Of a DNA stretch of 27,215 nt, positions 7,896 through 16,207 are shown one piece after another. The translations under genes were made by a program, and so were the position numbers. Every line of letters begins with the position of its first letter. Position 1 is the first letter of the stretch. Under the pieces are notes generated by a model that saw only the letters and a list, made by a program, of their open reading frames with translations, made no database searches and was not told the origin of the DNA. Source of the DNA: CAZOKO01 sp964580455 (GTDB lineage Bacteria > Desulfobacterota > WTBG01). The stretch spans positions 1-27,215 of the forward strand of contig CAZOKO010000028.1 in NCBI GenBank assembly GCA_964580455.1, given 5' to 3'.

Positions 7896-8908
7896 TCTGC
7901 TTCCTTAATGGCTGAAAGATTTTCAATAAGATCTACATTGGCCGGACATAGAGCAATACATCTCCCACACCCTACACAACTTGCAACTCCAAAATTGTCG
8001 ATATTAAATTTGAATTTATGGTAAATTCTGTTTTTTAATCTCTCGGCTCTGGTAGGTCTGGGATTATGACCGGAGGCATGTAAGGTATATTCGGGAAACA
8101 TGCAGGAGTCCCAGATTCTAATGCGTCTGCCCTGTTTTGCGGTTGTCTCATCCTGCATATCGAAGCAATAACAGGTTGGACAGGAATACGTACAAATGCC
8201 GCATCCGATACATTTCGAAGCGAATTGCTTCCAGATGGTGTGCTCAGAAATAGTTGAAAGCTTTTCTGCTATGCCGTCAAGATTTATCTGCCTTTTAATT
8301 TTGCTTTCTGATGTTTTTGCAAGCTGTTCTTTTTGTTTGATGTCTTCTACTGACGCTTGTGTTGAGTGGGGTGAGGTTTTATCTATTATCTTCTTACCCT
8401 TTTCAGTTATGACTTCTATGTGAAATGAACCGTTTAGTTCTGTAAAAAGCAGGTCCAGGCCTTCTTTGGAGAAGGGGTTGCCTCCTATGGAGGTACAAAA
8501 ACAGTTTGTGAAAGGTTCGATGCAGGCAATCCCAATCAATACGGCTTTGTTTCTTCTGTTAAGATAATATGGGTCCGGGAAATCACCTTCAAAGACAGGA
8601 TCAAGAAGATTAAAACTTCGAGCATCACAGGGGCGTATTCCAAAAACAATGGTATCTTTTTCTTCTTTAGGGTCTTTTTCTACAGGCGTACCGTTCTTAT
8701 CAAAAGTGAAGAACGTTTCTGTTTGAGGAAAAACCGCACTTTTAGATATGATTGCCTGGTGTTTCAAATCTAAAGAGATATTCTGAAAGTCCTTGACTAT
8801 TACAAAGAGAGTAGAGGTATCCTTTTGTACAGGTGCCCAAACGTCGTATTCCTCAAGTGAGGCTAAAAAATTATTCAAATTTTCTTTTTGTAAAATGTAG
8901 GAGTCCAT
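7892..8908 (-). CDS. flxB: FlxB/AsrA-like 4Fe-4S electron-transfer subunit
   Basis: Iron-sulfur protein of 338 residues related to anaerobic sulfite reductase A (AsrA)/hydrogenase beta subunits. The N-terminal domain carries IRPCDARSF (91-99), a motif typical of this fold. Two C-terminal [4Fe-4S] motifs, C233-C236-C239-C243 and C311-C314-C317-C321, have extra cysteines nearby (CPTCYC). It would pass electrons between FlxA and the Hdr subunits. It overlaps flxA by four bases. The 108-bp gap to flxC is filled almost entirely by a repeat element (8941-9008), so the operon has been split by repeat DNA rather than by a visible promoter. FlxB versus FlxC naming follows gene order and is tentative. 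Confidence 0.8.
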   Translation of the reverse strand: MDSYILQKENLNNFLASLEEYDVWAPVQKDTSTLFVIVKDFQNISLDLKHQAIISKSAVFPQTETFFTFDKNGTPVEKDPKEEKDTIVFGIRPCDARSFNLLDPVFEGDFPDPYYLNRRNKAVLIGIACIEPFTNCFCTSIGGNPFSKEGLDLLFTELNGSFHIEVITEKGKKIIDKTSPHSTQASVEDIKQKEQLAKTSESKIKRQINLDGIAEKLSTISEHTIWKQFASKCIGCGICTYSCPTCYCFDMQDETTAKQGRRIRIWDSCMFPEYTLHASGHNPRPTRAERLKNRIYHKFKFNIDNFGVASCVGCGRCIALCPANVDLIENLSAIKEAE

Positions 8909-8940
8909 AAACTTATCGCATTTCAGGTATATAAGATTTT

Positions 8941-9008
8941 ACCACAGAGCTCGCAGAGAAGAATAAATAAATTAAATTAAACTCTGCGATCTCAGCGTTT
9001 TCTGTGGT
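8941..9008. repeat. Inverted-repeat element inside the flx operon
   Basis: ACCACAGAGCTCGCAGAG (8941-8958) and the inverted words CTCTGCGA (8982-8989), CTCAGCG and TTTTCTGTGGT (ending 9008) form an imperfect stem around an A/T-rich centre. This is the CCGCAGAG / CTCTGCG...TGTGG type of dispersed repeat common in the intergenic DNA of several anaerobes. A shorter relative (CCACAG...CTGTGG) is at 14119-14148. It occupies most of the flxC-flxB spacer. Confidence 0.6.
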
Positions 9009-9016
9009 TATATGAG

Positions 9017-9997
9017 CTATAAGACAAAATCATCCGGATCTTCCAGGTTAAAGGTGTTTAAGAGGGGTTTTAATTCCGGATCTTTTCCTGCTTCATAGTC
9101 GAATAGTTCTTTGACATCCTTTTCCATTTTTCGGTTTAATTTCATCAGAGGGATATCCACAGGGCATACTCGCTCACACTCACCACAGCTGACGCACCTT
9201 CCTGCAAGATGGAAGGCACGGGTAACATGAAACATAAGATTTTCATTGGGATCAACCGAACGCCTGACCCATTGGGGTGTAAGTTTATCTAAGATACAGC
9301 CATCGCAATAGCAAAGAGGGCACGAATTTTTACAGGCATAGCATCTGATACAACGATCAAACTGATTCTGCCAGAATTCCCACTTTTCTTCAGGTGTTTT
9401 TTCTTCCAGTGATTGTATTTCATCATAATTGGCAGGGTGACCCTCCACCTCGTCTCCAACAAGTTTATTATAAGTAATAGGATTAGGATACTGACAAACT
9501 TTGCAGGTGTCAGCCAGCAGTTCCTCTTTAGGAACTTCATGAGATTGTTCATTAATGGTAATGATGTACTTGCCGTTTTCTTCTACTACTTCTGCGTTAT
9601 CTAATACATCAGGGAAGCGTGCTTCTATTTTTTTTAAATCAATTACGCCATTACAGGGAATTCCTATGATATAGAGACTGTCACGTGAAATTCCTTTCTC
9701 TGCAATGATCTGGTTGAGTGCACGGGAATCACAACCTCTTACAAAAAGAGCCACCTTTTTCATCTTTGATTTTTTTTCTTCATTATCCTTGGGTGGTTTC
9801 CCTTCGATTGTAATATAATTGACCAGACTAAGGGAGCAGAGTGGAGAAAAAGTGAGACGATCTAATTCTTCCTTGGTTTCAATAAATACCGGGGAAATCC
9901 TGAATCCGTAACTTCCCTTCTGATAACCAATTAGATGTGTTACCTCTTTGCGACCAATCGCTCTTTTTGCTTCATCCCTAAGCTTTTGGATGTTCAT
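9017..9997 (-). CDS. flxC: FlxC-like 4Fe-4S subunit (FrhB/AsrA-like)
   Basis: Iron-sulfur protein of 326 residues. N-terminal part: FVRGCDSRAL (85-94) and GIPCNGVIDL (112-121), then TCKVCQYPNP (164-173), features shared with F420-hydrogenase beta/AsrA-like proteins. C-terminal [4Fe-4S] motifs: C216-C219-C222-C226, followed by CYCDGC, and C268-C271-C274-C278. The ATG overlaps the flxD stop by four bases. It is probably the second ferredoxin-like subunit of the FlxABCD module, bridging FlxD/HdrA to FlxB-FlxA. The extra cysteines between the two motifs could ligate a further cluster. Which subunit is C and which B is uncertain. Confidence 0.78.
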   Translation of the reverse strand: MNIQKLRDEAKRAIGRKEVTHLIGYQKGSYGFRISPVFIETKEELDRLTFSPLCSLSLVNYITIEGKPPKDNEEKKSKMKKVALFVRGCDSRALNQIIAEKGISRDSLYIIGIPCNGVIDLKKIEARFPDVLDNAEVVEENGKYIITINEQSHEVPKEELLADTCKVCQYPNPITYNKLVGDEVEGHPANYDEIQSLEEKTPEEKWEFWQNQFDRCIRCYACKNSCPLCYCDGCILDKLTPQWVRRSVDPNENLMFHVTRAFHLAGRCVSCGECERVCPVDIPLMKLNRKMEKDVKELFDYEAGKDPELKPLLNTFNLEDPDDFVL

Positions 9998-10416
9998 AGA
10001 ATTTCTCTTTTGAAGGATTTTAAATGACCTAACTTTTTAATCTCTTCTGTTACTTCTGCAATGACATCTGCAAACTTCTTTCCTTCTGAGGCTGAGACCC
10101 AGCTCATTCTTATTCTTAAAGGATTGATTCCGACATATTCTAGCAGATTTCTCATGAGAAGAAATCTCCTGCGGGCAAGATAGTTACCCTTAAGGTAGTG
10201 ACACTCACCAGGATGGCAGCCCGATATAAGCACACCATCAGCACCCTGCCTCAGGGCCTGTAGAACAAAGAGAGGATTTACTCTTCCTGTACACATCACT
10301 CTAATCACCTTAACCGTGGGGGGATAGTGTGTACGGGTTGTACCGGTGAGATCCGCTCCAGCGTATGAACACCAGTTGCATAAAAAGGCTACAATGTTAG
10401 GTTCAAATTCACTCAT
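9994..10416 (-). CDS. flxD: FlxD/MvhD-like [2Fe-2S] subunit
   Basis: Small electron-transfer subunit of 140 residues, the usual MvhD length. Motifs: FLCNWCSYAGAD with C13 and C16, VMCTGRV with C42, and SGCHPGECHY with C67 and C72. These cysteines bind the [2Fe-2S] cluster that carries electrons into HdrA in Mvh-Hdr and Flx-Hdr complexes. The related BamF of benzoyl-CoA reductase clusters can use selenocysteine, but all positions here are Cys and no in-frame TGA is needed. It overlaps hdrA by eight bases and flxC by four, so translation of hdrA-flxD-flxC is tightly coupled. Confidence 0.88.
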   Translation of the reverse strand: MSEFEPNIVAFLCNWCSYAGADLTGTTRTHYPPTVKVIRVMCTGRVNPLFVLQALRQGADGVLISGCHPGECHYLKGNYLARRRFLLMRNLLEYVGINPLRIRMSWVSASEGKKFADVIAEVTEEIKKLGHLKSFKREIL

Positions 10417-12385
10417 AACACTCTCCCAGAGATGCTATCATAGAGAGCAACTGTTCATCAGTAAATGATTTCTGTTGAATAGCGCCAGATAAACAGGCTG
10501 CCGCACATGCACCACAACCTTTACAGAGTACCTCATTGACTGAGGCTACATCTACAGTTTTTCCGGCAATTTCAGTGGGTTTCAGTTCAATGGCATCGTA
10601 GGGACAGGCCTCTACGCAAAAGCCGCATCCACGGCAGAGAAGCTCGTTTACCTGGGCTACCTGAGCTTCAGTTTTGACCTTTCCCTGAGAAAGTGGAATG
10701 GAGGCTTTTGCTGCAGCAGCACTTGCCTGGGCAACAGTATCAGGAATATCCTTGGGGCCTTGACAGCAGCCAGCGAGAAAGATTCCGTCACTGGCAGTAT
10801 CAACAGGACGCAACTTTGGATGAGCTTCTAATAAAAACTTATCTGCAGACTGTGATAATTTTAATAGATTATTGACTGTGTTACTGTCAGCTCTTGGAAC
10901 CATCCCCACTGCTAAAACAACCAGATCTGTTTCTACTTCAACAAGCTGTCCCATCAGGGTATCTTCCGCTTTTACTACAAGCTTTTCTCCTCTTTTATAA
11001 ACTTCTGAGACATTCCCACGTCGGTAGATGACACCTTCCTGTTTTACACGATCGTAGAACTCCTCGAATCCTTTGCCGAATGCTCTCACATCAATATAAA
11101 ATACGGTTACTTTAGCATCCGGTATCTTATCCTTTATCAGGTGTGCCTGTTTTGCTGTGTACATGCAGCAGACTCTGGAGCAGTATTCGTTGCCAACGGT
11201 TTTATCTCTCGAGCCAACACAGTGGATAAAAACCACATTTTTAGGCTTTTTGCCATTAATCATAACGTCCCCTGTAGTGGGACCGGAAGCAGAAGATAAC
11301 CTCTCAAACTCTAAACCTGTAATGACATTGGGATAAAAACCATATCCCAGTTCAGGTTTCAGGGTTGGATCAAAGGTGTCAAAGCCGGTGGCTACGACGA
11401 TAGTTCCAACATCTACTTCCACAAATTGTTCTTTTTGTTTGAGGTCTATGGCACCTAATTCTTTACAAACAGGCTCACACTGCTTGCATTCTCTATTTAA
11501 AGTGTAACGGCAATAATCAGGATCAATTACAAAACAGGCTGGAACTGCCTGCGGAAAAGGAATGTAGAGACACTTGGTTTTTGAAAGATTCAGGTTAAAA
11601 GGATCGGGCATTTCAATAGGGCAATAAGAGATGCAATTACCACAACCATTGCATTTATATTCAATTATGTATCGAGGCTTCTTCTTAATAGTAACCTTAA
11701 AGTTACCTACATACCCCCCTACATCGGTGATTTCAGAGTAGGTGAGAAGCTCTATGTTGGGATGGTTGCCAACATCAGACATCTTGGGTGTAAGGATACA
11801 GGCTGAGCAGTCCAGCGTGGGAAAAGTTTTGTCAAGCTGCATCATATGACCACCGATACTTGGGTCTTTTTCAACCAGATAAACTTTAAATCCGGTATCG
11901 GCAATGTCCAGAGCCGTTTGAATGCCCGCAATCCCACCACCTAAAACCAGTGCTGTAGGTATTACATCAACCTCTTTTTCCTCTAAAGGTTCAAGCAGAC
12001 TGGTTTTGGCTACAGTAGCTGCCAGTATGCTTTCTGCTTTTTTAGTTGCCTTGTTAATATCCTCATGTACCCAGCTGCAGTGTTCGCGTATATTGGCTAT
12101 CTCCAGACAGTAAGGGTTGACTCCAGCACTCCTTAAAACCTTTCGAAAGGTAGGCTCATGCATGCGTGGTGAACAGGCAGCCACTACAATGCGGTTAAGA
12201 TTGAACTCTTTAATATCGTTCCTTATCAGTTCCTGTCCTGGATCAGAACAGAGATAGATATAGTCTTTAGCAACTGAAACATGAGGCAGGGTTGATGCAA
12301 ACTGTGTGAGTTTAGTAACATCAACAGTAGATTTAATATTTACGCCACAGTGACAGATATATACGCCAACTCTTATTTTTCCCAT
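10409..12385 (-). CDS. hdrA: HdrA, flavin-based electron-bifurcating subunit
   Basis: FAD-containing core of heterodisulfide reductase-type complexes, 658 residues, the standard HdrA length. Domains in order: N-terminal cysteine domain with CHCG (11-14) and CSPRMHEP (71-78); FAD-binding fold with LGGGIAGIQ (148-156) and GGHMMQLDKTFPT, then the HdrA hallmark LDCSACILTPKM (191-202); an inserted [4Fe-4S] motif C245-C248-C251-C255; and two C-terminal ferredoxin motifs, C584-C587-C590-C594 and C621-C624-C627-C631. All clusters needed for bifurcation appear present. In the last motif, Leu replaces the usual Pro after the fourth Cys. It has no selenocysteine. Gene order AOR-ferredoxin-HdrCB-HdrA-FlxD suggests that it couples NAD(H) through Flx with a low-potential donor/acceptor and an HdrB-type disulfide or thiol site. 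Confidence 0.93.
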   Translation of the reverse strand: MGKIRVGVYICHCGVNIKSTVDVTKLTQFASTLPHVSVAKDYIYLCSDPGQELIRNDIKEFNLNRIVVAACSPRMHEPTFRKVLRSAGVNPYCLEIANIREHCSWVHEDINKATKKAESILAATVAKTSLLEPLEEKEVDVIPTALVLGGGIAGIQTALDIADTGFKVYLVEKDPSIGGHMMQLDKTFPTLDCSACILTPKMSDVGNHPNIELLTYSEITDVGGYVGNFKVTIKKKPRYIIEYKCNGCGNCISYCPIEMPDPFNLNLSKTKCLYIPFPQAVPACFVIDPDYCRYTLNRECKQCEPVCKELGAIDLKQKEQFVEVDVGTIVVATGFDTFDPTLKPELGYGFYPNVITGLEFERLSSASGPTTGDVMINGKKPKNVVFIHCVGSRDKTVGNEYCSRVCCMYTAKQAHLIKDKIPDAKVTVFYIDVRAFGKGFEEFYDRVKQEGVIYRRGNVSEVYKRGEKLVVKAEDTLMGQLVEVETDLVVLAVGMVPRADSNTVNNLLKLSQSADKFLLEAHPKLRPVDTASDGIFLAGCCQGPKDIPDTVAQASAAAAKASIPLSQGKVKTEAQVAQVNELLCRGCGFCVEACPYDAIELKPTEIAGKTVDVASVNEVLCKGCGACAAACLSGAIQQKSFTDEQLLSMIASLGECYE

Positions 12386-12395
12386 TTACTTTTTC

Positions 12396-13529
12396 CTAGT
12401 CAATAACCTGGGATAATATTTCTATGATATCAAGGACTTGAATTTTATCTTCCAGCTCGCCACTTTTTACTGCATCTTCTAATGTTAAAAGGCAGAAAGG
12501 ACAAGCAGTTGCCAGAACCTCTGCACCACAATCAAGCGCCTCTTTGACTCGAATAGTAGCAGTACGTTCCATCGTTTCAAAGGCTTCTATCCACATCCTT
12601 CCTCCACCACCTTCACAGCACATGGACCTTTCTCTTGCCCTGTCCATTTCAACATAATTTAATGAAGGGATACTTTTGAGAATAGCCCTTGGCTCATCAA
12701 AAATCTGATTTTGCCTGCCCAAAAAGCAGGGGTCATGATAGGTAACGGTCTTTTCTAATTTTTTTGAGAAGGTCAGCTTTTTCTTCTTGATAAGATCAGG
12801 AATAATCTGGGTATAGTGTTTCACTTCGATATTAAGGTCTGCATACTCATTTTTGAATGTATTATAACAGTGGGGTGAGGTGGTTATAATCTGCTTTATG
12901 GGAAATTGATTAAACATCTCCATGTTCATCTCTTTCAGGGCGTCAAAAGACCAGATATCTCCCATTCGGCGTATCTCATTCCCGCAACAAACCTCATCAT
13001 TACCTAGTGTTCCAAAGTTGATCCCTGCTCTTGAAAGTATTTTAGCTAACGCTTTGGTTAACTTTTGTAATCTGGGGTCAAAGGATGGAGTACAGCCCAC
13101 ATAGAAAAGTATTTCTGCATCTGCAATGCTCTTGATTTCCAGTCCTTCTGCCCACTCTGATCTCTTTTCCTGTCCAATGTTCCATGGATTCCCGCGAATT
13201 GAAATACTCTTTAAAACATCTCTTATTTTAGGGGGCACCTGACCATCTTCTACCAGAACACTGCGCATGCTGATAATGAGATCGGCAGGATTCACCTCTT
13301 TGGGACATCGTTTAACGCAGGTTGTGCAGGTTGAACAGTCCCATAACATCTCTTTCTTCTGGGCAATATCTTCCCCCTCAGAATTGAGGATTTCATATAG
13401 AAGCTTTCTGATGTTAAAATGGGGAGATATGACTGAGATGGGGCAACTCCCTGTGCATTTACCACATTGAATGCAGGGGAATAGAGGATCTCGTAGGATA
13501 TAAGCTAGTCTTTCTGCTTCCTCTGACAT
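12396..13529 (-). CDS. HdrC-HdrB fusion (HdrD-like/BamD-like) subunit
   Basis: Fusion of an HdrC-type ferredoxin domain and an HdrB-type CCG pair, 377 residues, without membrane helices. HdrC part: C19-C22-C25-C29 and C65-C68-C71-C75. HdrB part: first CCG domain C146, C181-C182 and C221, with Ser218 where a complete motif would have Cys; second CCG domain complete (C268, C304-C305, C343-C346). The second domain may therefore hold the working noncubane cluster, and the first is likely degraded or specialised. It begins 151 bp after the ferredoxin gene and stops ten bases before hdrA. In the bam cluster of benzoyl-CoA degraders, BamD occupies this position. It would form the HdrABC core with HdrA. 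Confidence 0.87.
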   Translation of the reverse strand: MSEEAERLAYILRDPLFPCIQCGKCTGSCPISVISPHFNIRKLLYEILNSEGEDIAQKKEMLWDCSTCTTCVKRCPKEVNPADLIISMRSVLVEDGQVPPKIRDVLKSISIRGNPWNIGQEKRSEWAEGLEIKSIADAEILFYVGCTPSFDPRLQKLTKALAKILSRAGINFGTLGNDEVCCGNEIRRMGDIWSFDALKEMNMEMFNQFPIKQIITTSPHCYNTFKNEYADLNIEVKHYTQIIPDLIKKKKLTFSKKLEKTVTYHDPCFLGRQNQIFDEPRAILKSIPSLNYVEMDRARERSMCCEGGGGRMWIEAFETMERTATIRVKEALDCGAEVLATACPFCLLTLEDAVKSGELEDKIQVLDIIEILSQVID

Positions 13530-13596
13530 AAACTTCTCGGTAATATTAGAATTTATTAGTCATACGTTATTCGGTTGCGCTGCCAGTTAATGTATA

Positions 13597-13626
13597 GGAC
13601 GCAGATTAACGCAAATTAACGCAGAA
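13597..13626. repeat. Dispersed repeat fragment (GACGCAGATTAACGCA)
   Basis: GACGCAGATTAACGCA then AATTAACGCAGA are tandem variants of one word. The element is the reverse-orientation relative of that at 1443-1470. It lies in the 151-bp spacer between the ferredoxin-like gene and the HdrCB gene. I see no promoter or terminator in that spacer. Confidence 0.5.
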
Positions 13627-13680
13627 AATATTTTTACTTGATTTACCTGCTTAAGAGACCTTAAGCTAATTTGATGGACT

Positions 13681-14091
13681 TCAGGCAGTTTCTTCTTCTT
13701 TTTCTTCGCCCACTTCCTCAAAGGTTAAAGCACCGCTTGTGCACCATTTAACACAGACCGGATCAGGGGGCTCACCACAGAGATCACATTTCAAAGGAAC
13801 TTCTGTGCCAGGCTCGAAGAAAACATCTCTCTCGGGACAGGCAGAACGGCAAAGAATACATTTTCCATATTCTTTCCCACCTATTAAAGTGGCATAGCGA
13901 GAGGTACACTTTGCATCTGTGTATGGTCCTGCCAGAATAGGAATGTGGAGATCATTTTCCATATCCACATAAATCCTTATTCTGGAGAGGGCGGGATTAA
14001 TATTATTTTCTTCAAAGTGCTGGAGCGAACAAGCAGTTTCGCAGTGCCGACAACCGGTACACTTCTCAAAATCTATCCTAATCTCTTTCAT
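13681..14091 (-). CDS. Ferredoxin-like 12-Cys electron-transfer partner of the AOR
   Basis: Protein of 136 residues with 12 cysteines: C11-C14-C17-C21, C62, C78-C81-C85, and C102-C105-C113-C117. The spacing fits up to three [4Fe-4S] clusters in the DMSO-reductase/AOR-associated ferredoxin style. The tail is acidic (EEVGEEKEEE). An AGGAGG ribosome site precedes the ATG. It sits 65 bp after the AOR gene, the place of BamC in class II benzoyl-CoA reductase operons and of the small Fe-S subunit in many multi-subunit AOR operons. Probable role: carry electrons between the AOR active-site subunit and HdrCB/HdrA. It is soluble, with no twin-arginine signal. Confidence 0.82.
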   Translation of the reverse strand: MKEIRIDFEKCTGCRHCETACSLQHFEENNINPALSRIRIYVDMENDLHIPILAGPYTDAKCTSRYATLIGGKEYGKCILCRSACPERDVFFEPGTEVPLKCDLCGEPPDPVCVKWCTSGALTFEEVGEEKEEETA

Positions 14092-14118
14092 AACCTCCTC
14101 CTTAATTATTAAACTTTC

Positions 14119-14148
14119 CCACAGAGTTTTTTTCTGTATCCGCTGTGG
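14119..14148. repeat. Short CCACAG/CTGTGG inverted repeat between AOR and ferredoxin genes
   Basis: CCACAG (14119-14124) pairs with CTGTGG (14143-14148) around a T-rich loop. It resembles the outer arms of the larger element at 8941-9008 and is probably a truncated copy. It is too weak to be a convincing terminator in the middle of this operon. Confidence 0.35.
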
Positions 14149-14156
14149 TTGATATT

Positions 14157-15983
14157 TTAGTCTAATCCTAATTCCTTGAGCTTTTCGTCAGTTGGAACAC
14201 CGTTTTCATCCCAACCTCTCAATTTGTAGTATTCGGGCAGCATTTCATCAAGTTTGCAAACGAGACCTTTGGCAGGACCTTCTGGCAAAGGCTCCTCTAA
14301 TAATCTCTTTGGAAGCGTATCATCTTTTCCAGTGAGACCTGCTTTTTGATTGAATAATCTCTCAAGGTTCCATGTGCGTTCACCAATAAGTTTCATGCTT
14401 TCCATGGTATAACCAGCTCCGGTAGCTGGTTCCAGTTGTTGAAGGATTTCTTTTGTCCATAAGTTAACCAAAAGGAAAAGACAGATACCTGCATTGTCGA
14501 ATATACAGGTGTCATCTTGAAGATCTTTGGTGAGTTGCGCTTTACCCTCAGTGGCAAAAGGATCAGTCTTAGGAATAATTTTTACGGCATCGCCAAGAAT
14601 CTCTGAGATCATGGTATAACCTTTATTATGACATGCTCCTCTGGCTGCAGTGGCAAGGTTAAGGCCTATTCCCTGGCAAGCTCTGGGGTCGTAAGCAGGA
14701 TTTTCCAGCTTTTTAACACCAACAAAGAGCTCAGGATGTCCATACTTATTGGTTAGATGGTATCCACCCTCAGCAACATCATCACCGAAACCTTTTCGGT
14801 AAGCGGTCATCTCTACTAATTTAACCATAGCTTCTGCGTCGCCAAATTTTAATGAAAAACCCACATCCTTTTCTGTAATATATCCTTTTTCAAACATCTC
14901 CATGGCAGCAGCGATAGTATTGCCAACCGAAATGGTGTCCATTCCCAGATCATTGCATAGGTTGTTACATTTGAGTATGGCTTGGATGCTTTCACAACCG
15001 CAGTCTGCACCAAAAACCCATGTTGTTTCAAAATCTGGCCTTTCTGCTCTGCCTGCGAAAGGACCCTCCTTAACATGGGTCATACCACCACAGGCCATAG
15101 GGCACGAGAAACAGGCTCTGTTTCTGACCAGGTGTTTTTCTGTTATCAGATGTGCATCAGTATTTTCTATTCCATCAAACACACCTGTCTGGTAGTTTCT
15201 GGTTGCAAGCATACCCACTTCATTATAAACATTTTGTATGCCTGAAGAACCGTTTGCGAAAAAGTTTTTGGTAAATGGTGTGTCTTTAACTTTATCCAAA
15301 AGGGAAGTTACGACTTCCTTAAAAGCTTTGGGGTCAGCCAGAGGGATGCTTTGATGTCCCCTGACTGCGATAGCTTTCAGGTTTTTTGACCCCATTACTG
15401 CACCTAGTCCTCCCCTTGCAGCTGCATTGTGTTTGTCAATAATAATGGCAGCAACTTTGACCAGGTTCTCACCTGCAGGTCCTATGCAGGCAACGTGAAT
15501 TCCACTTTTCTTCCAGGATTCCTCAGCAAGCTCGGACTTGATCTGATCTTCTGTTTCATGCGCAGTTTTTCCCCAGAGATTTTCTGCTGATTTAAACTCA
15601 ATCTTATCATCTTCGATCCATAGATAGACTGGATCAGGAGATTTTCCTTCGAGGATAATCATATCGTAACCGGCGTATTTCATTTCTGGTCCGAAAGCAC
15701 CACCGGCATTGCCATTCCCTATATTGCCCAGGGGAGATTTAGTAACTACTACAAAACGACTGCTCCCAACAGCACCGGTTCCTGTCAGAGGACCAGTTCC
15801 GAAGATCATTTTGTTGTCAGGATCAAAGGCATCAATTTCAGGATCGATCTCATCATAGAGGATCTTGATAGCCAAACCGCGACCTCCTATATATTCCTTT
15901 GCCAGATCCTCATCCAGATCCTCTATTTCATAGCTTTGCTCTGTTAAATCAATTCTTAAAATTTTTCCCATCCAGCCATGCAT
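14157..15983 (-). CDS. Aldehyde:ferredoxin oxidoreductase family tungsten/molybdenum enzyme
   Basis: Catalytic subunit of the AOR family, 608 residues (Pyrococcus AOR is about 605; BamB-type enzymes are nearer 650). Seen: N-terminal GWMGKILRIDLT and YIGGRGLAIKIL (31-42), the pterin-binding stretch GPLTGTGAVGSSRF (64-77) and NAGGAFGPEMKYAGYD (92-107), the [4Fe-4S] ligands C291-C294-C298 with a fourth Cys at C501 (DNAGICLF), and RGACHNKGY with His452 near the expected active site. W/Mo is held by two pyranopterins. The family oxidises aldehydes to acids or runs the reverse with low-potential donors, and BamB reduces benzoyl-CoA. Length favours a classical aldehyde enzyme; the downstream bam-like gene order keeps a BamB-like role open. 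AGGGGGT precedes the ATG. Confidence 0.9.
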   Translation of the reverse strand: MHGWMGKILRIDLTEQSYEIEDLDEDLAKEYIGGRGLAIKILYDEIDPEIDAFDPDNKMIFGTGPLTGTGAVGSSRFVVVTKSPLGNIGNGNAGGAFGPEMKYAGYDMIILEGKSPDPVYLWIEDDKIEFKSAENLWGKTAHETEDQIKSELAEESWKKSGIHVACIGPAGENLVKVAAIIIDKHNAAARGGLGAVMGSKNLKAIAVRGHQSIPLADPKAFKEVVTSLLDKVKDTPFTKNFFANGSSGIQNVYNEVGMLATRNYQTGVFDGIENTDAHLITEKHLVRNRACFSCPMACGGMTHVKEGPFAGRAERPDFETTWVFGADCGCESIQAILKCNNLCNDLGMDTISVGNTIAAAMEMFEKGYITEKDVGFSLKFGDAEAMVKLVEMTAYRKGFGDDVAEGGYHLTNKYGHPELFVGVKKLENPAYDPRACQGIGLNLATAARGACHNKGYTMISEILGDAVKIIPKTDPFATEGKAQLTKDLQDDTCIFDNAGICLFLLVNLWTKEILQQLEPATGAGYTMESMKLIGERTWNLERLFNQKAGLTGKDDTLPKRLLEEPLPEGPAKGLVCKLDEMLPEYYKLRGWDENGVPTDEKLKELGLD

Positions 15984-16032
15984 TTGTTCTACCCCCTTTT
16001 ATAAGTTTGTTGAAGTTTTACTGTGTTCAAAC

Positions 16033-16059
16033 CTGTCAGTATTTATCTGTGTTCACCCC
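16033..16059. repeat. Dispersed repeat fragment between UbiD and AOR genes
   Basis: CTGTCAGTATTTATCTGTG followed by TTCACCCC is a degenerate form of the 'ATCTGTGTTCATC' class of intergenic repeats. The whole 224-bp spacer 15984-16207 contains this and A/T-rich sequence but no convincing promoter or terminator. Confidence 0.35.
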
Positions 16060-16207
16060 GTTAGAAATAGGAATGTCCCAGATGGTTTGTTTGTAGGATA
16101 GCATTTTCCTATTTTGATATGCCTGTATAGATGCTCTTTTAATATTTGTTTATACATTCCCGTAAATTTATAAGCATTTCTAAAGGGGTAAATCTGTGGC
16201 GATATAG

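Noticed and set aside
9994..10416. Selenocysteine in FlxD, as in BamF
   Set aside because: All expected positions are Cys codons and the reading frame is continuous without an internal TGA.
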